Below, piece by piece: positions 20,264 through 29,236 of a DNA stretch of 63,444 bases. The notes under the pieces were generated by a model that saw only the letters and a program-made list of their open reading frames with translations, had not been told where the DNA came from and made no database searches. The stretch's first letter is position 1, and every line of letters begins with the position of its first letter. Source of the DNA: Clostridia bacterium (GTDB lineage Bacteria; Bacillota; Clostridia; TANB77; CAG-508); assembly GCA_017625035.1 (NCBI GenBank), contig JAGALX010000058.1:1-63444 (forward strand), in the 5' to 3' direction. Made by a program: the position numbers and the translations under genes.

Positions 20264-21356
20264 TTAATTTTCTTTTTTTATTTCGCATTTACCATTTTTA
20301 TTTTTCACAATATCTTTATACCCAATAGCAATTATCGCTATAACCATAAATGCAAACGATATCGCTTTCCATATACCACTTTCTAATAAAATTATAGCAA
20401 AAACTCCCAATATAGCAGTAAGTCCATATAATATAAAAACAGATTCTTTTTGCGAATATCCCTTTGCCATTAATCTATGATGTAAATGTCCCTTATCTGG
20501 CATAAATACGGCTTTTAGTGACTTATTCTTGTAAACTCTTCTAATTATAGCGAATATAGTATCAAATATAGGTAGTCCTAGAACAATTATTGGTGCAACA
20601 ATTACTATTGCTGTATATGTTTTAGCTACACCCAAAATTGATATTACTGCTAATGAAAATCCTAAAAAGTTTGAGCCTGTATCACCTATAAATGTTTTAG
20701 CTGGATTAAAATTATATGGTAAAAATCCAGTTATAGCTCCTGCTAATGCTGTTATTAGAATTATTGATAGTAATGGTGATCCATTTATTGAAAAAACTAT
20801 TAATAATGATATACATGATATTAAGCTAATACCTGATGATAATCCATCTAGTCCATCTATTAAATTTATTGCATTTGTTATTCCTACTATCCAAACAACT
20901 GTAAGAATGTATGATATCCAAGGATGTGCTTGAATCATACTGTTTACTACTGGAGAATCTAAGTTAACTATATTTATTCCACAACCAGTAACTATAACTG
21001 CTGCTAATAATTGAGCTATTAATTTGTATATTGCACGTATACCTTTACAATCATCTATAAAACAAACTATTCCTAAAATTGCTATACTAATAAAAAAACC
21101 AATAATTTTTGTGGCATGCTCCATTAGTCCAAATCCACCTTCTATTACCATTGATGCTAGTAAATATATTACTGATACAGTGAATCCGGATTATTACAGC
21201 TACACCACCTAATCTTGGCATTGGCTTTTTATTTATTCTTCTTTCACTTGGAATATCTATTGCTCCTGTTTTTTTTGCTAACCTCATTGTATATGGTGTT
21301 ATTACATATGCTGTTATAAATGCTAATAAAAATGCTATTATTATATCTCCCCACAT
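20264..21356 (-). CDS. tagO: TagO/WecA-like undecaprenyl-phosphate GlcNAc-1-P transferase, +1 frameshift at CGG
   Basis: The enzyme starts polysaccharide or teichoic-acid synthesis by moving GlcNAc-1-phosphate to undecaprenyl phosphate. The first frame gives helix 1 and RRINKKPMPRLGGVAVII. Codon 57 is CGG (21188-21186). Skipping C continues GFTVSVIYLLASMVIEGG and then the rest of the enzyme: FIDDCKGIR, NAINLIDGLDGLSSG, FIGDTGSNFLGFSLA and HLHHRLMAKGYS, the hallmark motifs of the family. The continuous product is about 363 residues, normal for TagO/WecA. Starting inside at 21151 would remove the first helices and the PRLGG motif, so a functional enzyme needs the shift. Promoter lies within 21357-21852, not pinpointed. 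Confidence 0.88.
21186..21188 (-). other. In-frame CGG, putative +1 frameshift site (tagO)
   Basis: Context ATC CGG ATT CAC; skipping C gives ATC GGA TTC ACT. The zero frame stops 33 codons later inside the gene, while the +1 frame encodes all remaining family motifs. A Gly after the hydrophobic run that follows PRLGG is common in this family. Confidence 0.8.
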
Positions 21357-21852
21357 TAGTAGTACCTCTTCTTTCCGACTTGTAATTTTATGTGTTTTTA
21401 ATTATATTTTTCAAATTTTATTTATTATTGCATAAATCTTTTTTTTTGTAAACAATTTGCTCTACATAATATTTACTTTTTTTAGTATTTCCAACATTTT
21501 TTCTTTCACTCAATAAATTGTTATAATATGGCGATTTTCTTTCAGAATTTGTCTTTATATTATAGTGCATTCTTTTATGCGTGGCATTTTATTAGTTTAA
21601 ATTTTATAAACATATTTATATTTTTTGACATTTTAAGGCATTTTTTTAGGATGGAGTTTATTTAACTTTCGTTTTGACTCCATCCTATAATTTTTATTTT
21701 TTGTAAATTTCGCTTTTTGCAATATTTGTTACCTATTTATTACTAAAAATCAATTTAGTATCAGCTGTAATATTTTCGAATCTTTTTTCTTTTATATTTT
21801 TTATATCAATCCTTTCAGTATTTTTTGTATGATATCAATTTTTATTGTTCTA
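21357..21852. other. Intergenic region with a 10-bp hairpin
   Basis: About 500 bp without a credible gene between tagO and the lytic transglycosylase. The only clear structure is AGGATGGAGT (21648-21657) paired with ACTCCATCCT (21677-21686), followed on the plus strand by ATAATTTTTATTTTTT, so it looks like a plus-strand terminator although no plus-strand gene is visible. It could also be the leader of the tagO transcript. TATAAT-like words occur at about 21559-21565 on the minus strand, without a good -35. Confidence 0.4.
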
Positions 21853-22422
21853 TCAATACAACCTCTCATAAATCCCATAATCCCTTACAATCTTTCTAAC
21901 ATAATTATTAGTTTCCTTATAAGGAATATTTTCAATATCTGAGCCATCTGGTTTTATAATACCCTCTTGAATCCATTTATCTACAGTGCCTATTCCGGCA
22001 TTATATGCAGCTACTGCAATATAGTAATTTCCGGTTATATTTTTTTAATAATTCTGATAAATATTTTGTTCCTAAATTTATATTTGTTTCTGCATCAAAT
22101 AGCATTTCTGATTCAAAATTTGTGTTTGGGATAGTATTTTTAGCTACTTCATAAGCTGTTGAATCCATTAGTTGCATTAAACCTTTTGCATTACTTTTTG
22201 ATACTACTGTTTCGTCAAAATTACTTTCAGCTTTTATTACTGCATATACTAATAATGGGTCTACACCATATTCTTCAGAATACTTTGTTACATAACTAGA
22301 ATACATTTTTGGATATATTTTTTCATTATTTTTTCTGGTATATTTAGTGATTTTACTAATACTATATATCCTACTAATAATAGTACTAGAATTTTTATTA
22401 TGCTTTTAAGAAATTTTGACAT
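21853..22422 (-). pseudogene. Membrane-anchored lytic transglycosylase, broken by two frame changes
   Basis: The pieces join into one SLT-type lytic transglycosylase that cuts peptidoglycan. The membrane anchor (MSKFLKSIIKILVLLLLVGY) starts at 22422. The catalytic domain lies in the next frame: KIYPKMYSSYV, YGVDPLLVYAVIKAESNFD (catalytic Glu), SNAKGLMQLMDST and TNINLGTKYLSELL. Then comes CGG (22033-22031), and skipping C gives KKYNGNYYIAVAAYNAG and the rest, to TGA at 21855-21853. The first change is a -1 shift within one of two A6 tracts (22318-22323 or 22329-22334 as T on the plus strand), where one extra A would restore the frame. So it is either a real pseudogene or needs two recoding or slippage events. 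Confidence 0.75.
22031..22033 (-). other. In-frame CGG, putative +1 frameshift site (lytic transglycosylase)
   Basis: Context AAC CGG AAA TTA; skipping C gives AAC GGA AAT TAC, restoring the conserved YNGN....ALAAYNAG-type motif (here YNGNYYIAVAAYNAG). The zero frame stops after nine codons. Confidence 0.75.
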
Positions 22423-22440
22423 TAGTTAACCTTTCCTCTC

Positions 22441-22530
22441 TTCTGTTTATTTTATGTCGTACTGAACTGATTAAGCAACAGCACTGTTGTTTTTAATTCT
22501 TTTTCTTATTTCTGTTTATTTTACATCATA
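22441..22530. repeat. Short imperfect direct repeat flanking a hairpin at the polA end
   Basis: The 21 bp at 22441-22461 match 22510-22530 (the last codons and stop of polA) at about 18 positions. Between them is a small palindrome, AACAGCACTGTT. It may be a duplicated gene end left by a past insertion or rearrangement. Confidence 0.4.
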
Positions 22531-25230
22531 CCAATTTTCAGCAACTTCTGTTTCTACCTCTAATGGTATTGATAATTTTATTGCATTTTCCATGCATTCT
22601 TTTAATATTTTTTGAGCAGTTTTACTTTCTTCTTTTTTGCATTCTATCATTAGCTCATCGTGTATTTGTAAAACTATTTTAGCATCTATTTTTTGTTCTT
22701 TTAGAGCTTTATATAAGCTTACCATTGCAATTTTCATTATGTCTGCTGCAGTTCCTTGTATTGGTGTATTCATTGCAGCTCTTGAGCCAAATTGTCTTAC
22801 CATGTAGTTGTTTGAACTTAGCTCTGGTATATATCTTCTTCTATTAAATAAAGTTTCTACATATCCTTGTTCTTTTGCTTTATCTACTATATCATTCATA
22901 AATTTATTGATTCCACTATATTTTTCTAAATATTGATCTATATATTTTTTTGCTTCTTTTTTTGTTATTCCTAGTTGTTCTGCTAAACCGAAATCGCTTA
23001 TTCCATATACTATCCCAAAATTAACTGCTTTTGCTGAGCTTCTTTGCTCTTTTGTTACTTCTTCTATTGGAATTCCTAGCACTTTTGAAGCTGCTTGTTT
23101 GTGTATGTCTTCTCCATTTAAAAATGCATGTAACATATTTTCATCTTGTGATATATGAGCTAGTACTCTTAGCTCTATTTGTGAATAATCTGCATCTATA
23201 TATACATATCCTTGTTTTGGTTTGAATACTTTTCTTAATCTTTTTCCTAATTCTATTCTTGTTGGTATGTTTTGAAGATTTGGCTCTGTACTACTTATTC
23301 TTCCTGTTGCAGTTATTGTTTGGTGGAAATATGAATGTATTCTTTGAGTTTTTTCGTTGATATATGGAAGTAGTCCTTCTACATATGTTGAATTTAGTTT
23401 TGTTAAACTTCTGTATTCTAGTATTTTTTCTATTATTGGATGCTTATTTTTTAGTTTTTCTAATATATCTACATCAGTTGAATATCCTGTTTTTGTTTTT
23501 TTGTATACTGGTAATTGTAGTTTTTCAAATAGTATTTTTCCTAGTTGCTGGGTTGAATTAATATTAAAATCTTCTTGTGCTAATTCATGAATTTCTGATG
23601 TTAGTATATTTAATTTTTCTTTTAATTTTTCACCTATTTCGATTAATTCATTTTTGTCTGCATACATTCCATTAAATTGCATTTCTGATAATACTTCTAC
23701 TAATGGCATTTCTATGTTATTAAACAATTCTAAGCTGTTGTATTCTTCTAATTTTTTTATTGTTTTATTATATAAATTACCTATTACATATGCATACATT
23801 GATATTTCATATTTTTCATTGTCATTATCTTCTACTTGATCAAAAAAGTTCATTTGACCACTTACCGTATTTTTTGATGAATTTTCTTTTTCTACAAATT
23901 CATTTATATCAATACTTAAGTATTCCAATGATAAGTCATTTATTTTATATTTATTTGTTGGATTTATTATATATGCTGCTATTTCTGCATCATAGTATAT
24001 GTTGTTTGGTTTTATTTCAAGTTCTTTTAGTAAAACATAATCTTCTACTAATTTGTATCCGTATTTTTTTATTTCTGTATTTTCAAATATGTTTTTAAAA
24101 TATTTAACAAAATTTTCATTGTTTATTTTATTGTAATATACAATATCATTTTCGTTGTCATAAATACTTATGGATTTTATATTCTTTTTTATTATGTTTT
24201 TGCTTGTTTTATCTTCTGTTTTATATAAAAAGTATATTAATTGTTTTTGTTTTTCTATAGTGTTTATTATTTTTTCTAGATTTTCATTTTCTTTTAATTT
24301 GAATAAATCTGTTAGCTCTTTTGATTTGGTTTCATCTCCTGCTAGTCCAAATCTGTCTATATATCTATTAAAGTTTAGCTCTTTAAATTTTTCGTATACA
24401 TCTTGCTTATTCCATTCTTTTATTTTTAAGTCTTCGATTGTTATTTCTTGTATTGGTACTTCAGTATCTATTTTTCCAAGTTGCCTTGAAAGAAGTGCTA
24501 GCTCTTTATTTTGAATTAAGTTTTCTTTTAGTTTTCCTTTTATTGTTGTAGCTTCATCTTTTTCTAGTAATTCATATAAATTATCTATTGTTTTATATTC
24601 TCCTATTAATTTATATGCTGTTTTTTCTCCTACTCCTGGTACTCCTGGAATGTTATCTGATGAATCTCCCATTAGCCCTTTTACTTCAATTAATTGAGAT
24701 GGTGTTACATTATATGTTTCAATAACTTTTGCTTGGTCAAAATCATCCACTTCTGTTTTTCCTGCTTTTGTTCGTGGTATGTGTATTGTTACTTTTTCTG
24801 TTGCAAGTTGGAATGTATCTCTATCTCCTGAAAGTATTGTTACTTCTAGACCTGCTGCTTCTCCAATTTTTGCAAAAGTTCCTAAAATATCATCACCTTC
24901 ATATCCTTCTTTTTCTATTATTGTTATGTTCATTTTTGTTAGTACATCTTTTATTATTGGCATTTGTGCTGCTAGCTCATTTGGCATTCCTTTTCGATTT
25001 GCTTTATATCCTTCATACATTTTGTGTCTTGCTGTTGGGCCTTTTAAGTCAAATGCTACTGCTATGTATTCTGGTGATAGTTCTTCTTGAACTTTGAATA
25101 ATATTGCTAAAAAGCCATATACTGCATTTGTGTATGTTCCATCTTTTGTTGTTAGCATTTTACTGCTCATTATTCCGTAAAATGCCCTGTTTAATATGCT
25201 GTTTCCGTCTATTAATAATAATCTGCTCAT
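22516..25230 (-). CDS. polA: DNA polymerase I
   Basis: The 904-residue repair and Okazaki-fragment polymerase. Residues 1 to about 290 form the 5'-3' exonuclease (LLLIDGNSILNRAFYG, then VKGLMGDSSDNIPGVPGVG). The middle domain (about 320-490) is a degenerate 3'-5' exonuclease that keeps YYDAEIAAYIINP but apparently not the full set of metal ligands, as in many Firmicutes. The polymerase part has motif A (IDADYSQIELRVLAHIS), motif B (RSSAKAVNFGIVYGIS) and motif C (LQIHDELMIEC). Length is normal. No in-frame CGG occurs despite its 904 codons. Confidence 0.97.
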   Translation of the reverse strand: MSRLLLIDGNSILNRAFYGIMSSKMLTTKDGTYTNAVYGFLAILFKVQEELSPEYIAVAFDLKGPTARHKMYEGYKANRKGMPNELAAQMPIIKDVLTKMNITIIEKEGYEGDDILGTFAKIGEAAGLEVTILSGDRDTFQLATEKVTIHIPRTKAGKTEVDDFDQAKVIETYNVTPSQLIEVKGLMGDSSDNIPGVPGVGEKTAYKLIGEYKTIDNLYELLEKDEATTIKGKLKENLIQNKELALLSRQLGKIDTEVPIQEITIEDLKIKEWNKQDVYEKFKELNFNRYIDRFGLAGDETKSKELTDLFKLKENENLEKIINTIEKQKQLIYFLYKTEDKTSKNIIKKNIKSISIYDNENDIVYYNKINNENFVKYFKNIFENTEIKKYGYKLVEDYVLLKELEIKPNNIYYDAEIAAYIINPTNKYKINDLSLEYLSIDINEFVEKENSSKNTVSGQMNFFDQVEDNDNEKYEISMYAYVIGNLYNKTIKKLEEYNSLELFNNIEMPLVEVLSEMQFNGMYADKNELIEIGEKLKEKLNILTSEIHELAQEDFNINSTQQLGKILFEKLQLPVYKKTKTGYSTDVDILEKLKNKHPIIEKILEYRSLTKLNSTYVEGLLPYINEKTQRIHSYFHQTITATGRISSTEPNLQNIPTRIELGKRLRKVFKPKQGYVYIDADYSQIELRVLAHISQDENMLHAFLNGEDIHKQAASKVLGIPIEEVTKEQRSSAKAVNFGIVYGISDFGLAEQLGITKKEAKKYIDQYLEKYSGINKFMNDIVDKAKEQGYVETLFNRRRYIPELSSNNYMVRQFGSRAAMNTPIQGTAADIMKIAMVSLYKALKEQKIDAKIVLQIHDELMIECKKEESKTAQKILKECMENAIKLSIPLEVETEVAENWYDVK

Positions 25231-25293
25231 TTTGATTTTCCTTTCACGCTTTTTTACGTTTTTTAATATATCTATATAACAAAAATTTCCATC

Positions 25294-25575
25294 TCAAAAG
25301 ATTTTTTGCAACTTTTCCAAAAACTTGTCAAAGTATTCTTTTACACAACTTGAAATTTCTATATAGATTTTATTTTCCTCTGGAAATGTGTGTATTGCAA
25401 AATGACTTTCAGCCAAAAGCCATAAACCTGTATATCCTTGAATATCAAAGAAGTGTTCTACTTTTTTAATTATAGTAAAACCACTATTTATAATCATATT
25501 TTCTAATTTAGGTATTAAAACTTTTTCATCTTCATATTTAATCCATGTATTATAATTATACATTACTGCATTCAT
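25294..25575 (-). CDS. speD: S-adenosylmethionine decarboxylase proenzyme (short form)
   Basis: The 93-residue SpeD-type protein makes decarboxylated S-adenosylmethionine, the aminopropyl donor for polyamines. The self-cleavage site is visible in LLAESHFAIHTFPE (Glu56-Ser57, where Ser57 would become the pyruvoyl group), followed by YIEISSC with a conserved-type Cys77. It is shorter than usual bacterial class 1B enzymes (about 115-130 residues), mainly at the N-terminus. It lies 13 bp downstream of the aminopropyltransferase gene on the same strand, fitting a polyamine operon. Confidence 0.85.
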   Translation of the reverse strand: MNAVMYNYNTWIKYEDEKVLIPKLENMIINSGFTIIKKVEHFFDIQGYTGLWLLAESHFAIHTFPEENKIYIEISSCVKEYFDKFLEKLQKIF

Positions 25576-25588
25576 GTAGCTTATCTCC

Positions 25589-27103
25589 TTACCAATTTTG
25601 AACTTCTTCGTTATAATATGTTATAAGGGATGGTTTGAACATATTATTTTCTTCTATAGTTTCCATATCTATTATTTCATCTTTTCCAAAAATAAACATT
25701 GCATTAATATTTTCTTCTGTTAAATATTTTGTTTCAACTGTTAGGGTACTTCTTTTATTATCTTGATTAAATGCTAAATTAAATCCCCATTCACCAAATG
25801 ATGGTACTTGCAGATGATATGGAATTACTGTATTAAACTGAGTTTTTATAGTTTTATTTATACACCAGAATGATTTCTTGGCATAATATGGACTTGTTGA
25901 TTGACATGCCATAACTCCATTTGGTGTTAAATTTGCTTTTATGTAATTATAAAATACATTTGTATATAATTTGTTCAAAGTTTCGCTATTAGGATCTGGA
26001 AAATCTATTATAATAACATCAAATTTTTCTTGATTTTCTTGGACAAAAATATATGCATCTTCATTTTTTATTGTTAATTTTTCATTTTTTAATGAATTGT
26101 TATTTAATACTGATATTTCAGAATTATTTGCACATAAATCAGTCATTTCTTTATCTATATCTACTAATACAATTTTTTGAACATCATCATATTTTAAAAC
26201 TTCTCTTGCGGCTAGTCCATCTCCTCCACCTAAAATAAGAACTTTTTCGTGTGAATTTGCATACATCATTGGAATATGTACTAAAGCTTCATGATATCTA
26301 TATTCATCCATTGTGCTAAATTGTAAATTTCCATCTAAAAATAATCTAGTATCATCTTTATGTTTTGTCATTACTATTTTTTGATACTGAGTTTGCTCAG
26401 ATAAAATTATATCATCTCTATATAATCCTGATTCAATTTGATTTGTTATACTATTTCCTGAGAATAAAAATATTACGGCTATTGCAAGACATACAATTGA
26501 TGCAATTTTTACATTCTTTGGCTTTTCTATATATTTTTTATATTTAAAAATTATTAAAATTGCTACTACTATATTTATGCATCCAATAAGAAGTGCTGTT
26601 GCTATAAATCCTAGTTTTGGAAATAATATTATTGGGAAAACAATTGATCCTATAAGTCCTCCCATATAGTCAAATGTAAAAATATTAGCTAAATTTTTTC
26701 GTACATTACTTTCATTATCTTCTATAATTCTAGTTAATATTGGAATTTCTAATCCTACAAATATTCCTATTAAAATTATTAATGTGTACATTATTAAAGG
26801 ATAAATATTTGTATATATATTTGCTAAAAATAATATTATACTTGAAAATCCACCTAATATTCCAACACTCATTTCTATAAAAACAAATTTATTAAATAAT
26901 TTATTTTTTATAAACTTAGATAAATATGACCCTATTCCCATTGCACTCATATATAATCCTATTGTTATAGAAAATTGTGTTATACTATCTCCTTGTAAAT
27001 ATGAGCTTATACTACTTATAATTAATTCATAAATTATTGAACAGATTGATATTAGCAAGGTTGTACATAGTAACAACCTTGCATCAAATTTTTCTTTTTC
27101 CAT
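25589..27103 (-). CDS. Membrane-integrated spermidine synthase-like aminopropyltransferase
   Basis: The 504-residue protein has two parts. Residues 1 to about 215 hold seven or so hydrophobic helices. The C-terminal half is a spermidine-synthase domain with YRYHEALVHIPM, VLILGGGDGLAAREVLKYDD (AdoMet-type binding), a DIDKEMTDLC segment and VIIIDFPDPN (catalytic Asp region). It should transfer an aminopropyl group from decarboxylated AdoMet, made by the adjacent speD product. I start it at the ATG at 27103, which has GGAG 9 nt upstream; a GTG at 27118 would overlap the DUF350 gene. Confidence 0.9.
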   Translation of the reverse strand: MEKEKFDARLLLCTTLLISICSIIYELIISSISSYLQGDSITQFSITIGLYMSAMGIGSYLSKFIKNKLFNKFVFIEMSVGILGGFSSIILFLANIYTNIYPLIMYTLIILIGIFVGLEIPILTRIIEDNESNVRKNLANIFTFDYMGGLIGSIVFPIILFPKLGFIATALLIGCINIVVAILIIFKYKKYIEKPKNVKIASIVCLAIAVIFLFSGNSITNQIESGLYRDDIILSEQTQYQKIVMTKHKDDTRLFLDGNLQFSTMDEYRYHEALVHIPMMYANSHEKVLILGGGDGLAAREVLKYDDVQKIVLVDIDKEMTDLCANNSEISVLNNNSLKNEKLTIKNEDAYIFVQENQEKFDVIIIDFPDPNSETLNKLYTNVFYNYIKANLTPNGVMACQSTSPYYAKKSFWCINKTIKTQFNTVIPYHLQVPSFGEWGFNLAFNQDNKRSTLTVETKYLTEENINAMFIFGKDEIIDMETIEENNMFKPSLITYYNEEVQNW

Positions 27104-27104
27104 T

Positions 27105-27311
27105 TTATAAAACTCCACTCATTATAATTGCAATTGCTATAAACATTCCACTAACCATAATTCCTGCTGCTTTGTTATGATTATCAATTTCCTCTGTAAG
27201 ATTAAAGCTTTTTTTATAAATTTTTTCTGTTGCTTTATATCCTATAATACAGAAAATTATTCCTATAGCAACATATATAATTATTTCTACTAATTTTGAT
27301 AAAATTTCCAT
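27105..27311 (-). CDS. DUF350-type small membrane protein
   Basis: The 68-residue protein has two hydrophobic helices (about 8-26 and 45-67) around a charged loop. It matches DUF350, small proteins often found next to polyamine genes and DUF4178 genes. KAAGIMVSGMFIAIAIIMSG in the second helix is nearly the same as NVAAGFIIAGLFIATAIII in the next gene, so the two are tandem duplicates. It ends just before the aminopropyltransferase start. The molecular function is not known to me. Confidence 0.8.
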   Translation of the reverse strand: MEILSKLVEIIIYVAIGIIFCIIGYKATEKIYKKSFNLTEEIDNHNKAAGIMVSGMFIAIAIIMSGVL

Positions 27312-27335
27312 TTTTAATTCCTCTCTTTCTTTTTA

Positions 27336-27542
27336 TTAGATTATTACTGTTCTTATAATAATTGCTGTTGCTATAAAAAGTCCTGCTATTATAAAACCTG
27401 CTGCTACATTTTTTTCTTTTAATTCTTTTTTAAAGTCATATGGCACTACTAGGTCAAATACAAACATACTAATTAACATAAGTACTACTCCTAATCCTGC
27501 ATATGCTAATGTTTCTAAAATTTCCATCCAATTAATATTCAT
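27336..27542 (-). CDS. DUF350-type small membrane protein
   Basis: A second 68-residue protein of the same type, with two hydrophobic helices and a charged middle (VVPYDFKKELKEKNVAA). The tandem pair could form a heteromeric membrane complex. It is followed 24 bp downstream by its duplicate and preceded 30 bp upstream by a DUF4178 gene, all on the minus strand. Confidence 0.8.
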   Translation of the reverse strand: MNINWMEILETLAYAGLGVVLMLISMFVFDLVVPYDFKKELKEKNVAAGFIIAGLFIATAIIIRTVII

Positions 27543-27572
27543 AGTTGGTCTCCTTCCATTTTTTTATTAAAA

Positions 27573-28598
27573 TTATTTTCCTGAACTTGTTCCTCCGCCT
27601 GATGAAGTTCTACTGTTTATACTTTTTTGTCTTGCAGAATAAGCATAATCATTATATGTAGAACTTTGACTTGAACTTGTATATGAACTTCTATAATATA
27701 TGTATCTACTTGAATGATATGTTGATCCTCCTGATGAATCTACATATTTTTTATTTGATACTTGTATATAGATTTTTCCATCTTCTTCATATATGTACGC
27801 ATATTCTTTTTTAGTTTGAAGTCCTATTCCATCATCATCTGTTGATGAATCAATATCTGTAGTTTTCGTAATTCCTTCTGGAACTCCATCTATTATATCT
27901 TTTACTGTTGCATCAATTGTTTTTAATGATGATTTATATACTTTTGCTTTTTTGTTATTTGTATTATTTGTTACTGATGTTACATATGTATATTTTGAAG
28001 ATTGTTTTGATATGTATTTTTGAATTGATTTGCTAGATGAGCCAGAAAATACAGCTAAAAATGGGAAAATTACTACTAGTATTGCAATAGCTATTACTTT
28101 CCATGTACCTTTAGATGTATTAGTAGTTATAGTTGAAGCCTTAGTTCTATCTATCTCATCTGTGATTTTTATTCTATAATTTTCTATTAATTCACCTATA
28201 CTTTTTTCAGTTTCGCCATACCATTTTTCTACAGAAATTATAGTTTTCTTATCTTCAGAAATATAATCATAAAATTCACAGGATTCATATTTATCTACAT
28301 CTGCATTTCCAAAATAGTCTTTAACAACAGCTTTTCCTTTTTCATATAATTCATATTTTTTATTTCCTAGTGTAAATTCTATTTCACTTGTTTTTACTAT
28401 ACCTCTGAAAATATCATATATGTAGAATTCATCTTGATTATTTTCGTTTGTTTCTATAGATAACCATCTATGAAGACCTGTTTCACTAACTATTTCATAT
28501 TCTTGCCAAACCCAAGTATCTTCTGCAAATTCAATCATATTAATAACTGTGTATTTTTGGTTATCTATGTATAAAATTTGACCTTTTTTTAATCTCAT
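27573..28598 (-). CDS. DUF4178-domain membrane protein
   Basis: The 341-residue protein begins with a DUF4178-type beta-rich domain (GQILYIDNQKYTVINMIEFA, then WVWQEYEIVS and LHRWLSIE), continues with KYELYEKGKAVVKDYFG, has one hydrophobic helix near residues 168-185 and then a Ser/Tyr/Thr-rich tail ending in GGGTSSGK. The smaller DUF4178 protein follows upstream. In other bacteria DUF4178 and DUF350 genes occur with speD and speE, as here, suggesting a common envelope or polyamine task; the mechanism is unknown. Confidence 0.8.
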   Translation of the reverse strand: MRLKKGQILYIDNQKYTVINMIEFAEDTWVWQEYEIVSETGLHRWLSIETNENNQDEFYIYDIFRGIVKTSEIEFTLGNKKYELYEKGKAVVKDYFGNADVDKYESCEFYDYISEDKKTIISVEKWYGETEKSIGELIENYRIKITDEIDRTKASTITTNTSKGTWKVIAIAILVVIFPFLAVFSGSSSKSIQKYISKQSSKYTYVTSVTNNTNNKKAKVYKSSLKTIDATVKDIIDGVPEGITKTTDIDSSTDDDGIGLQTKKEYAYIYEEDGKIYIQVSNKKYVDSSGGSTYHSSRYIYYRSSYTSSSQSSTYNDYAYSARQKSINSRTSSGGGTSSGK

Positions 28599-28610
28599 AT
28601 TTTTTCCCCT

Positions 28611-29075
28611 TTATACATCAAATTCTTTTAATATTTTAATGTCTGATATTTTTATTATTTTTCCTATACTAACTTCTGTTTCATTTTTCCATTTTTCAAT
28701 TGATAATATTTTGTTTTGGTTTATTTTATTAGTATATTCATAATAATTTACTTCTTCTTTTATTCCTACATCTGTCATTCCATAATAAGTTTCAACTTTT
28801 CCGATTCCTTTTTCAAATAATTCATATTCTTCACCTTCAAATATCATATTCATTTTAACAGATACATTTTTTTCTTGCAATACTTTATATATTGTAAGTT
28901 TTGAGGATAGTTCTACATTTAAATAATATATATAATTATCATCTACTTTTTGCATTTTATATTCTATCCAATAAGATGACTTTTCTGTAAATTTTACTTT
29001 ATTTAGAATTTTATATTTTATTTTTTCTATTATAATAAATTGATCTTGCTCTAAATTAAATATGTCTTTTTTCAT
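28611..29075 (-). CDS. DUF4178-domain protein, short
   Basis: The 154-residue protein matches the N-terminal half of its neighbour: LEQDQFIIIEKIKYKILNKV, SSYWIEYKM, then EYELFEKGIGKVETYYG and ILSIEKWKNETEVSIGK. It has no membrane helix. The two genes are separated by 12 bp and probably derive from duplication. It appears to be the first gene of the group, with about 160 bp upstream to the next gene. Confidence 0.8.
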   Translation of the reverse strand: MKKDIFNLEQDQFIIIEKIKYKILNKVKFTEKSSYWIEYKMQKVDDNYIYYLNVELSSKLTIYKVLQEKNVSVKMNMIFEGEEYELFEKGIGKVETYYGMTDVGIKEEVNYYEYTNKINQNKILSIEKWKNETEVSIGKIIKISDIKILKEFDV

Positions 29076-29236
29076 AATAACTCCTCATTTTTGGTGCTCT
29101 TTTGAATTTGCTTACTATATCTATCTTCCTCTGAATACACCATTTATCGACACATAGCAAATCCCTTATAAACGTTCATTTATCAAGTAAAAATATTGTT
29201 TTTATTATATTAAAAAAATTAATACTTTTTATAAAA

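Noticed and set aside
20264..21151. Independent transferase starting MVIEGGFGLM
   Set aside because: It lacks the first helices and the PRLGG motif that lie in the upstream frame; the two parts join at CGG.
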